This document shows positions 52,174-61,596 of a stretch of DNA of 64,000 nucleotides, one piece after another. Position numbers and translations under genes: made by a program. This DNA is from Ifrita kowaldi (Eukaryota > Chordata > Aves > Passeriformes > Cinclosomatidae), in NCBI GenBank assembly GCA_013398055.1, contig VZRS01014304.1, positions 248,001 to 312,000 of the forward strand. Direction: 5' to 3'. A model generated the notes under the pieces. The model saw only the letters and a program-made list of their open reading frames with translations, had not been told where the DNA came from and searched no databases. Position 1 is the stretch's first letter. Every line of letters starts with the position of its first letter.

Positions 52174-52809
52174 GGCTCCTTGCCTGTGCACCCCACCAGG
52201 GGCTGGCATAGCCCAGAGCAGGGCAGGGCTCCTGGGCTGTGCACCCACCTGGGGCTGGTGTGGCCCACAGCAGGGCAGGGCTCCTGGGCTGTGCACCCCA
52301 CCCCGGGGGTGGTGTGGCCCAGGGAGGGGCAGGGCTCCTTGCCTGTGCACCCCACCAGGGGCTGGTGTGGCCCAGAGCGGGGCAGGGCTCCTGGGCTGTG
52401 CACCCCACCCCGGGGGTGGTGTGGCCCAGGGAGGGGCAGGGCTCCTGGGCTGTGCACCCCACCTGGGGCTGGTGTGGCCCAGAGCAGGGCAGGGCTCCTG
52501 GGCTGTGCACCCCACCTGGGGCTGGCATAGCCCAAAGCGGGGCAGGGCTCCTGGGCTGTGCACCCCACCAGGGGCTGGTATAGCCCAGAGCAGGGCAGGG
52601 CTCCTGGGCTGTGCACCCCACCTGGGGCAGCCATAGCCCAAAGCGGGGCAGGGCTCCTGGGCTGTGCACCCCACCCGGGGCTGGTGCGGCCCAGAGCGGG
52701 GCAGGGCTCCTGGGCTGTGCACCCACCTGGGGCAGCCATAGCCCAGAGCAGGGCAGGGCTCCTGGGCTGTGCACCCCACCTGGGGCGGGTGTGGCTCAGA
52801 GCGGGGCAG
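52174..52809. repeat. Minisatellite, 53-bp period, about 12 copies
   Basis: The anchor GTGCACCC recurs at 52186, 52239, 52291, 52345, 52398, 52452, 52505, 52558, 52611, 52664, 52717 and 52769, so spacing is 52-54 bp. A typical unit reads GGCTGGTGTGGCCCAGAGC, then GGGGCAGGGCTCCTGGGCT, then GTGCACCCCACC. Variants distinguish units: CATAGCCC versus GTGTGGCCC, GGGAGGGGC, GGCAGCC. The CCCCGGGGGTGG variant recurs 107 bp apart, suggesting a two-unit higher-order duplication. Units are G-rich on the + strand, resemble the classic GGGCAGG minisatellite core, and are nearly stop-free. Length polymorphism is likely. Confidence 0.97.
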
Positions 52810-54703
52810 AATGCACTACTGGGAAGGCAGGTGGGGAGCTGGCCCCACTGCCAAGCACAGCTGGGCAGGGGAGTCTGGCCAGTCCTTGCTAACAAGGAAA
52901 ACCAGCTGAGGTACAGGGAGGTGTGCAGAGCCCAGAAGGAAAATTGCTTTGCATTTTAGCTAGAAGGAAAATCTCCTCATCAGTTAAATAGTCTGTAAGG
53001 CACTGGTTGTTAGTGTACTCATGCTATCTTCCCACATACCATACTTCCCTCTAAGTATCCTGCATCCTTTCTACTTGTGCTTTCTGCTCGGGACAGGGAC
53101 TTGTTTCCCTGTTCAGCTTGTTGCTCCTGCATCCCTGTCAGCGTCTCCTGCCTGCAGCTCATCCCCTACAGCAGCTGTAGCCCATGAGCACCAGGTACCT
53201 GAAGAGCAAGAACTGATTGTGTGGGAGGGTGTTCAAGGATATTAGGTGTATCTTCAGCCTTGCTGCAGTTAGAATTCGAGACTGCTTATTCTTGCCAGCA
53301 GATCCAACTTGCTTTACCTCCTACCCTCAGGAAATGTTCCCCCAGACTAGTGTTATCAACCCAATTAACATTTCAAAATTCTCAGCTTGCAGGTGCTGGT
53401 TTCAGAAAAGCAATCTTGTACAATGTTGAGCAATCCAGTTGGCATCAATTTGGCCTTAATCCCCTGTTCAAGCTGCAGACTGAAACATGCTCTTTTTATT
53501 TTCAGTATTGTGTACAAAGTAAATAATCCTGAACAGCACAGGCTACATTAAAGATAATGATGCCAAAATTGGTTTGTTTTTTTCTCTTATGCACGTTGGG
53601 AATTCACAGTTGCTTTATGTGCCATTTATCCTCCCACAATTTGGGTATTTTTAGCTGTTTGATTTAGCTGGTACTGCTGTGGCTGGTGCCAAGGGAACTG
53701 TGGGTTGAGAGCCCCAAGTCCCACTGCCCACTTTCCCAGGTGTTCCAGATATTCATCTTCTTTGCAAAAAGAAGTACATTAAGGTTTGACTTGAAATTGA
53801 GAGTGCCTGCAGCTTATGAGCCGAAGAAGTGGGTTTGCCTGGAAGCGTCTGAACAGACTCGTTGAGATCTGTTGCTTGCAATGACCCTGACATCATTTCA
53901 GAAGTGGGGATATGGCTAATGCTGCCATGGGGCAGTGCAGTGGAGAGGCACAGGTTGGCATAGCCATGACCCAGGTACATATACTCCATGGCCTGGGGCA
54001 GACCCCTGGGGTGCTCTGAGTTGCTGCAGTGGCAGCAGGAGGGTGCTGGAGGTGGTGTGGTTAATGCTGGTTTAAGGAGAGCTGGTCACTGGCACAGTCA
54101 CACTCTGGCACTCACCCTGCCAGTGTGGACTATTGCTTGTCTGCCACTGGTCTGCCAGCCTTGCTGTAGTTAATCCCAAATACCTTCTTTTCCCCAAAAG
54201 ACTTGTCTCACTCAGGACTTTCCCCTTCCTTGCGGCTCAGTCAGGACTGGGTATGCCAAGGTACTTCCATACACCATGTGCCTCAGCTGCCTCACCCTGT
54301 AATCTAAAATACCCCCGTAACACCAGGTAACACGTCTTTGTCTTCCCTCTTCCTGTGGCTGTTCCAAACCTTCTTTCCTCCAAATGATGCTGGGCAACAC
54401 TGGCCAGTGTTTTCAAAACTGAGCATCTGCCAATGCTGCCTTTCTGGAAATTGAGAGATGTTGAGGTACAGATTCAGACACCTGATTTTAGGAAAGCCCT
54501 TACCATCTTTACAACTCAGGAGGTGCAGTCCATGCAGCATGTTTCTAATGTCCACATGCTTACCCTGCTCATCCCTCATGTTTTGCTTTCTGCTCTTGCC
54601 ATCCTGATTTTTCAACCCTGAGCCATTTCCTGGGCAGACTGTTCTTTTTTGGTGCTGCAGGGTCGGGAGTGAAGCTCTGTGTGAGTGTGCTGGCAATGGC
54701 TCT
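52810..54703. other. Intronic sequence without recognised genes
   Basis: Unique intron. Nothing identified. Confidence 0.6.
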
Positions 54704-54781
54704 AGGCCCAATTTTGGCAGGGAGTGAAGCCCACTGAAGTCAATGGGAATCTTCCTGTTGGCGTAATGGGCTTGGGAGCAG
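54704..54781. repeat. Ancient amniote palindromic repeat remnant
   Basis: AGGCCCAATTTTGGCAGGGA is followed by GTGAAGCCCACTGAAGTCAATGGGAATCTTCC and then TTGGCGTAATGGGCTTGGGA. This fits the common bird/reptile repeat in which 'cccattgaagtcaatgggagtcttcc' faces 'attgacttcaatgggctttggatca'. It is the best preserved of the three copies noted in this window. Confidence 0.55.
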
Positions 54782-57069
54782 ACGTGGGCTTTGACATTCT
54801 TCAAAGCAGTGGTTCCAGTGTGAACCTTTGGCATTGTGTGAATAACAGTTATTTTTATATATTGTTTCCAAAGCCCACAACTTGTGTTGGCAGTAAGTGC
54901 TCCTAAATGTGGGGATCTGACTGGCAGCCTGAAACAAAGGGACAAAATCAATAACTTAAGCTTCATGTGCCCAAGGACGGTCATCTCCATGTTGTTACAT
55001 CCAACTTGACATAACAACAGAATTGCCCATCAGCAGTGTTTCTGATTCCAAAGAAAGGGAGACTTTGGCAGGATTCATTAGTACCTAAGAAATAATAGGA
55101 TATTATACACAACATGTTTATGTTTTCACAAAGCAAGTGATGGAGTGTATTTCTCGTGGATGTTACTTTTCTGTTACTGCACCATTTAAGATCACTTTTC
55201 TCCAGCAAAAGAGACCTTTGCACTTTGATCTGATCCTGCCACAAAACAGACTCTTTCGGGACAGAGAGAGGACACTTGCCACTGGACATTGCTCTTGTCT
55301 TTTGGAAAGACCAAAACCAGCCCCTGCTTCCTTTTCCAAGGTGCCCTGAGGGGACACTGAAGCTGGGGTCACATACACACTTTCTATCCTGAAACACTTC
55401 CTCATTGAGGCTGCTTGCTATCTGGGAAAACCCTGAGATGGGGTATCTGTAAATTCGCAATTATGCCCATTTTCCTTTTCCTTTCTGGTAATATTTTCCT
55501 GCTGTTTCAGCAAAGAATCTTACTTAAGTTTCCACCTGCCATTTTCCGTGCAGTTTATTTTCTTTCAGGATATTTTCTTTGCATTATAAGCTCCTGAACT
55601 TGTCCATAACATAGAAGATATTTTAAGGAATGGTTTGGAAGGGATGATATTAACACACTGCAATTTTATGTATTTTAAATCTGCTTCCATGGTGGTAGAA
55701 GCACAATGCAAGGAAAGGGCTCAGACCTGCAATGCTGGCAGATCCTCTGAGGCAAACTAAAGCTCAGTGCAGGTCTGTGTACTCTGCCTCACTTTTATTG
55801 ACATCTGCTGGTTTTTTACTGCTGTTTGCTCAGCAGGAAGTGTGGTTTGGGTGCCAGCCCTGCTCAGACAGCCAAGCATTGCCTGCAGGATTCATTTCTG
55901 TGACCTGGTGCTACTGGGCACCAGGCAGTGGAGAGAACGCTAAAAGCACAGCATCCTCATCAGTAATTCCAGGCTTAGTGCTGGACTAGGTATGTATTAA
56001 CTCCCATGTGTAAAGACATAGCTGGAAGCAATGGAGATGGAGCTTTGATCATTCCAAGGCCTGTTACCAAACAGTGGCTGCTACCCATGGCCACAGCTGC
56101 TTCTTATGAGTTGGGAAGAGCAAGAGGTTATTTGTACCTAGGGATTGCTAGCCAAGGATTTTGCATGACTGTCGCAAGGACTGAATTCTGCTATTTCCAG
56201 ATGTGTCATAAAGCAAAGTTAGAATGGGTTTGGGTTGGTATGTCTGTGAAAGAAAGCTCTGATGCTAAAGTATTTGTATAAAGTATGTAGCTTTCAAAGC
56301 TGGTACTAAGACCTCTGTGTGTAATAAGCTTAAAGAAATGTTAATTGTTTTATTTCTGCGAACTTAAAAAAGAAACAAAAGAACCTTTCTGGCCAGGTGC
56401 TGCCATTGCCAAATAGGCATTTCAGTTAAACTTTGCTGTGTTTACATTTCTAGATAATAAAATTCTTTGGTTTATGGACTGCCAGAAGATTAAAGTATCA
56501 GATTTGATAAGGTTTGTTGTCAAGCAAAAATAATAACGAAACAATGCCTATTTAGTAGGTTTTCTAGTTATTAATGTATTTTAGAATGCATCAAGCTTTC
56601 ATCAGCCTTTCTTGTCTTCTCTTTTCTTTGTAATGCATGAGGGTATGTGTCTACTATTAGATCTTTTCATTAATTTGATGAAGGATGAAGATGAGTAATT
56701 CTAGTTCTAAGTATCCTCTTCAGCAATGACAATGACTCAAAAGACAACAGTCTGCTTTGATTTCCACCTTCTGGAGAGCCCTTTTGTGGAAATTATATAT
56801 AGAATAATGTTGTTGGGATAAAAATTCGGTGTGCAGGGACCACATTTTTAATGAACACATTTTTGGTGTGGCCACCAGGCTGTTCAGAATTCCCTTTGTT
56901 CATTCACTGGTCTGTGAGTCCAGTGTAAAATAAGAGTCTTATTGTAATCTTTCCACCTTGTTTTTGGTAAACTTGGCTGCAACAGCTTTTAAAAGAACTT
57001 TCAATGATTTCTTAAGGACATTTGTGTTGCTTTTGTCACCCCAGTGTCTCAGCATTTCACCATCTGTAC
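54782..57069. other. Intronic sequence without recognised genes
   Basis: Unique intron, AT-rich after 56280. Nothing identified. Confidence 0.6.
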
Positions 57070-57180
57070 CTACTACTTCACAGTGTACATGTTAAGTGCT
57101 ATTATCCCTATTTTATGGAAGAGAAACTTGAGGACAAAGTGACAAAAGCCATTGGTACAGGGATTTAGGAGCAAAGCCAA
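57070..57180 (-). repeat. MIR-like SINE
   Basis: The + strand reads TGCTATTATCCCTATTTTATG then GAAGAGAAACTTGAGGACAAAGTGAC. This is a diverged match to the antisense MIR core ('attatccccattttacagatgaggaaactgaggcacagag'). The ACATGTTAAGTGC just before also fits. The element therefore lies on the - strand. Confidence 0.55.
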
Positions 57181-58865
57181 CAAAAGGATTGGTTGAATCC
57201 TTTTTTTTTCCTTGGTCTGTCCTGTGTTTCCCTTTCCTCAGGCTATCCGGGTGGCTTGGGCTGCTAAGATCCGGGCTGTCTGCTCAAATCACTCTGAGCA
57301 GGATGCCTGCACATCCCATCTGCCAGCACGATCTGAGTGTTCAGAGCTCCTTCAGGAAGACTCCTGCACCCAGCCGGTTTGCTGAAGCCCCCACATGATG
57401 GCTGTGAGAACTGGTGGCAGCTAATCCTGGGGAGTGTGTGTGCACTCATCTGTGCCAAGGTCTGCTCCGAAGAGTAAAGTGCAGCCAGAATTTTCCGGTG
57501 TAGCAACTTGAAGGTTGTTTCACACCCCTGACTGAAACCATCTTGCACCTGCCACATGATAGGGACTTCTTACAGCTGTATCATAAGACCTTTGGAAACT
57601 CAGATTGTTTGAGCCTTTTTAGCAGATTGGAAGCTGCATATGGTGGGCTACTCAAACACTGGAGGCTGTGAAGTATTGCCACCCCATAAAATAGTACTTC
57701 CTAATGACAATTTTCTGGCATTTCTGGCAGTAAGCATTTTAAACATTCATGGAGTACTTCACTTGTAAATCTCAAAACACATACATTACTGGGTATTTAG
57801 GGCTTAATTCATGTCCTGAAAAAGACAAAATTTCCACTTTCTTTATTGCACTTGTTCCAGCCCTCAAAGCGAATGTTGTCTGTTGAAAGTAAAATAGATA
57901 CTAATTTGGTCTCATAAAACCACAGATTGTTTCAACTTTCCTTGAGTTTCTGAATGAATAGATGATCAGATCCTGTGATGCTGCTCTCAGCCTCACTGGT
58001 GATATGAAAGAGGCGCTTGTCCAGCCAGCTCTATAGCTGTGCCATTCTTTTGTTGCCTGTAGTACACATGCTCTGCTCCTTTTTTACTCTCTTTTTATTT
58101 TAATGCTCTGCAACAGGGTTGCACAAAGCTGAGTTGGCTTTTAAAACACAACTTCATTTTGCAGCTATACGTCTGTGCCCAGTTTTCTTTTGTGCTGCCC
58201 ATGGAACAAGGAGGCTGTGTGGTATCTGACACCAGGCTTTTTCCAGTGATTTATTAACTGTGTCAGAATAGCTGTTGTGAATGCTGGGAAGCTCTTGCAC
58301 ATTGTGACAGTTGATATTGATTATGACAGTTTGTAGACTCTGCTGCATTGTCAGACGGTGGATCGTATTTTGTCTTCTTACTATACATACCATGGGCTGT
58401 AGATCATAGAGTTTTCTTTAAAAAAGGACCCATTGTCCACCGTTCTGGCTGGTATGAGAGAACTTCTGTAGCATATTGTGCAACAAATAGCAAAATAGTT
58501 CAGACACCCTATGGGACAAACAGGCAAATGTCAATTGCTTTAGGAAAAAAAAAAGTGAATAGCTTGTTCTGGCCTTTCAGGAGAATGAGCTGTGCAATGC
58601 ATAGACATGGGTAAACTAGTCTGAGGATGTCATTTATGAAAATACTGGTATCCCGTATTATCTGTTGGCCAGAAATCCACAGACCATGTAGGAGGAGTTT
58701 GCAATGAGGATTTTGGCTACCAATCACTTGTAAAGGTTTCTTTGGGTCTTGATGGAAGCTGAGACTACACATTTCTAGAATGAGTCTGAGGGAGAGAAGA
58801 TAAAGATTTTTGCAAACTTGGGAGAATATGAAAGCTGGTATGTGAATTTCTGTGATGGGCACATA
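57181..58865. other. Intronic sequence without recognised genes
   Basis: Unique intron. Nothing identified before the CR1 tail. Confidence 0.6.
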
Positions 58866-59180
58866 AAATCATAGAATCATAGAATTGTTTAGTTTGGAAA
58901 GGACCTTTCAGATCATCAAGTCCAATCATTAACCTGGCATTGCCAAGCCCACCATTTAACCATGTCCCTAAGAGCCACATCTACACATTTTTTAAATACC
59001 TCCTGGAATGGTGACTCCACCACTTCCCTTGGCTGCCTGTTCCAATGCCTGACCACCCTTTTGGTGAAGAAATTTTTCCTCATACCCAATCTAAGCCTCC
59101 CCGGAGCAACCTGGGGCCATTTCCTCTTGCCTTGTCACTTGTTACCTAGGAGAAGTCAAACAGATCACCCCAGACAATGA
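58866..59180 (-). mobile_element. CR1 LINE fragment, 5'-truncated
   Basis: This is the 3' end of a CR1 non-LTR retrotransposon, the dominant avian LINE, read on the - strand. The + strand begins with the reverse complement of the CR1 octamer tail (two copies of ATCATAGA). It continues with the well-known lines TTTGGAAAGGACCTTTCAGA, TCATCAAGTCCAATCATTAAC, TGGTGACTCCACCAC, CCTGTTCCAATGCCTGACCACCC and ACCTGGGGCCATTTCCTCTTG (all antisense). Only about 315 bp remain, so it carries no reverse transcriptase and cannot move. It lies in the CELSR1 intron about 1.8 kb upstream of the exon, antisense to the gene. Confidence 0.97.
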
Positions 59181-60916
59181 CCCCTCCTGACTGATTGATT
59201 TTAGCCAGGCAGTAGTTAAAGCAGCACACAGAAGAAGAGATTTTTCTAATTGCATAAAAGCTGCTTCAATGGGGAAAAGAGACAACAACTGAACTTTTAC
59301 AGACAACCTGATAAGAGGAGCGAATCAAAAGCCATTTTGTTAATTATACTGCTGTAATTTACTATATTGCTGCTATAATACTGGAGAAAAAAATCTTCCA
59401 ACAATACATTTCTTTTTAAAACAAAACCGTACTTGAGATGAAGTGGTGAAGTGAGTAGGAAAGAAATCATTCTCTTTTTTACAGTTCTATTTCTGCATGA
59501 CCATAATGGGTCATAAAGTTACACTTTGAGATAACAAACCTTAGCAAAATGACATTTAGCAGTCTATGCTGTTAGAATTTTGATCTCACTCTGGGTTAAG
59601 ATTGATTCAAATGCAGTTCCTGATGCAATTTTACATTGATGTGATTCAAAATCCATTTCTGCACATACCTTTAATTGAAATCAGGCTAATAGCAGGTTAC
59701 TTGTGTAATGATTATTGCTGGGATACTTCAGACCAAGACTGTGACACTGAGCTGTGGCCTAGGGGAATTGGGCTCAGTTCTTAACCCCACTCTGGGCCTG
59801 ATGTTGGCCACCCAAACCAATTCATCTCTCTCATGACGTTAACTCATGCCCATTTATGATTGTTTATTTACACTATGACATCTTTCAGAAGGAACATTTC
59901 CTATCAGAAGCCGCTCTTGATCTTGTCTGGGATTTCTAGATGCTGCTCTAATACTGACCATATTTTCTGTAATAGGATCTGTATTGTAATGAGTCCCTAA
60001 TGTTAGCGAGGAGACAGATTTAAAGTGGGTGATTTGATTTCAGTGGTGATGTAATTTCCCATTCCACACTTGCATCGAAGTTGGATTAAATTTAGCACTC
60101 ACTGTGTCATAATTATTTTCCATAATGACAGAATAATCTAGAGTTTGTACATTCACAGTACTGCTGTAAGCCTCAGGGTGTACTGAAATTTTACAGTGGC
60201 ATCTCTCAGTCCAGTGTCAGGTATTAGTGCTATATTTTTATAATTACGGGTTTTATTGCAGAACAGCCACAGCAGTATCAGAAATGCCTTAAAGGAAGGA
60301 TAAAATGGGAGAGTTTTTAAATGTCTGCTTTTCACTGCAGGCATATTTTATTTAAGTTTTTTTTCTAATATTCATAAAATATTTTAAGAAGTTACATGTG
60401 AGAAATGAAGAAGTTCCAGCATTCAAATGTGAAGACTTGCTTCCTTAGATGACTTACGTCTGAAGCTCTGATCACAATTCTGTGTCTGTGCAGAGTTCTG
60501 GCTCCTTAAGCCTGAGACCACACCTGAAGAAGGTAATTTTGGTGTTGTGCTGTGAAAAGCAACAGCTTCCCAGCACGTGTTGTAGACTAGCAGTCACTGT
60601 CATGAGAGTCCCCTTCCTCTTGGCTTCCCCTTGGCCATCATAGGGCCCTCAGACTGTTTCCACACTAACCCTTGCTAGTTATTTGCCTAGGGCCTTCTCC
60701 GGGTGTTCTGACCTCTGTGAGATGTCTCGGGTACTTTGAGTTACAATTCTTAAGAAATTTTATTTTGTTTTCCTGAGAAAAGGCATGGGTAATCACTGCA
60801 GAAGGTGGATACATTTCCCTCTCTCATCCTGGTGCCCTGAACTGACTGCCTTTCAGGTCTGTTTTATTTTCAGGAGACTGTGGGAGCCTCCCTGTCCATA
60901 GGTTGAAGGCTGCTCT
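59181..60916. other. Intronic sequence without recognised genes
   Basis: AT-rich intron between the CR1 fragment and the exon. No gene, RNA or repeat identified. Confidence 0.6.
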
Positions 60917-60951
60917 CTGACATCACTGTTATCTTTCTCTCTTCCCTTCAG
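60917..60951 (+). promoter_or_regulatory. CELSR1: 3' splice site of the CELSR1 exon
   Basis: A pyrimidine-rich tract at about 60930-60949 ends in CAG, with AG at 60950-60951. A branch-point-like CTGAC lies at 60917-60921, with its A about 31 nt before the AG, which is a normal distance. Cutting here gives the reading frame that continues GVHSVTALCTLRV, as expected for the family. The ATG at 60952 falls out of this frame and is not a start codon. Confidence 0.9.
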
Positions 60952-61590
60952 ATGGCGTTCACAGTGTCACCGCACTCTGCACCCTGCGTGTCACCATCAT
61001 CACGGACGACATGCTCACCAACAGCATCACGGTGCGCCTGGAGAACATGTCCCAGGAGAGGTTCCTTTCTCCCCTCCTGTCCCTGTTTGTGGAGGGGGTG
61101 GCAACTGTGCTCTCCACTGCCAAGGATGGCATCTTTGTTTTCAACATCCAAAATGACACGGATGTCAGCTCCAATATCCTGAATGTGACCTTCTCAGCCT
61201 TGCTCCCTGGTGGCATTCGAAACAAGTTCTTCCCCTCTGAGGACCTGCAGGAGCAGATCTACCTCAACAGGACGCTGCTGACCATGATTTCGACGCAGAG
61301 GGTGCTGCCCTTCGACGACAACATCTGCTTGCGCGAGCCCTGTGAGAACTACATGAAGTGTGTCTCTGTGCTGAAGTTTGACAGCTCGGCCCCGTTCATC
61401 AGCTCCAACACCGTCCTGTTCCGCCCCATCCACCCCATCAACGGGCTGCGGTGCCGCTGCCCCCCGGGCTTCACGGGGGACTACTGTGAGACGGAAATTG
61501 ATCTGTGCTACTCCAACCCTTGCGGGAGCAATGGGCTGTGTCGAAGCCGAGAGGGGGGCTACACTTGTGAGTGCTACGAGGACTACACCG
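60952..61590 (+). CDS. CELSR1: CELSR1 internal exon (post-cadherin region, EGF1 and start of EGF2)
   Basis: This exon codes part of the extracellular region of a Flamingo/CELSR seven-pass cadherin, a planar-cell-polarity adhesion GPCR of the plasma membrane. It is 639 bases long with phase-1 introns on both sides: AT completes a split codon (Asp if the previous exon ends in G), 212 whole codons follow, then one G. Residues 1 to about 120 form the membrane-adjacent stretch after the cadherin repeats, with VTIITDDML and FFPSEDLQEQIYLNRTLL and four N-glycosylation sequons (NMS, NDT, NVT, NRT). EGF1 follows with Cys at about 125, 130, 136, 167, 169 and 178; a 30-residue insert lies between Cys3 and Cys4, including DDNICLREPCENYMKC and RCRCPPGFTGDYCE. 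EGF2 (DLCYSNPCGSNGLC...GGYTCEC) has five Cys here; the sixth must be in the next exon. No in-frame stop occurs before the donor. CELSR1 is preferred over CELSR2 and CELSR3 from remembered family differences (for example FNIQNDTDVSSNILNVTFSA). Family membership is very secure, the paralogue a little less. Confidence 0.95.
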
Positions 61591-61596
61591 GTATGT
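61588..61596 (+). promoter_or_regulatory. CELSR1: 5' splice site of the CELSR1 exon
   Basis: The donor ACCG|GTATGT has GT at 61591-61592. It follows the codons for Asp-Tyr-Thr and the first base of a Gly codon within EGF2. Reading through the donor would add only a few residues (MCLSYL) before a stop at about 61611, so the family-conserved frame ends exactly at the splice site. Confidence 0.9.

Larger units (their letters stand above)
1..60951 (+). other. CELSR1: Upstream intron of CELSR1 (partial, probably intron 1)
   Basis: No exon of the cadherin-repeat part of CELSR1 is seen in these 61 kb. They therefore read as one long intron upstream of the 60952 exon, whose own 5' end lies outside the window. 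In mammals CELSR1 has a very large first exon followed by a long first intron, which fits. The intron is mostly unique, AT-leaning sequence with low CpG, broken by the repeats and CpG-rich patches listed separately. Intron number is inferred from family gene structure, not seen. Confidence 0.8.

Noticed and set aside
52040..52895. Long - strand open frames of 228-260 codons and + strand frames of up to 179 codons
   Set aside because: They are translations of the 53-bp minisatellite in different frames, with no conserved domain or splice structure.
54304..55017. 237-codon open frame on the - strand
   Set aside because: It runs through the ancient palindromic repeat at 54704-54781, shows no recognisable family and has no splice or promoter context. 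Likely chance in stop-poor sequence.
58962..59180. 72-codon ORF on the + strand
   Set aside because: It lies within the antisense CR1 fragment.
60952..61182. ATG at the first base of the exon as a translation start
   Set aside because: It is out of frame with the conserved CELSR reading and lies directly after the acceptor AG.
60959..61225. Antisense and alternate-frame ORFs over the CELSR1 exon
   Set aside because: Shadows of the real exon in other frames.
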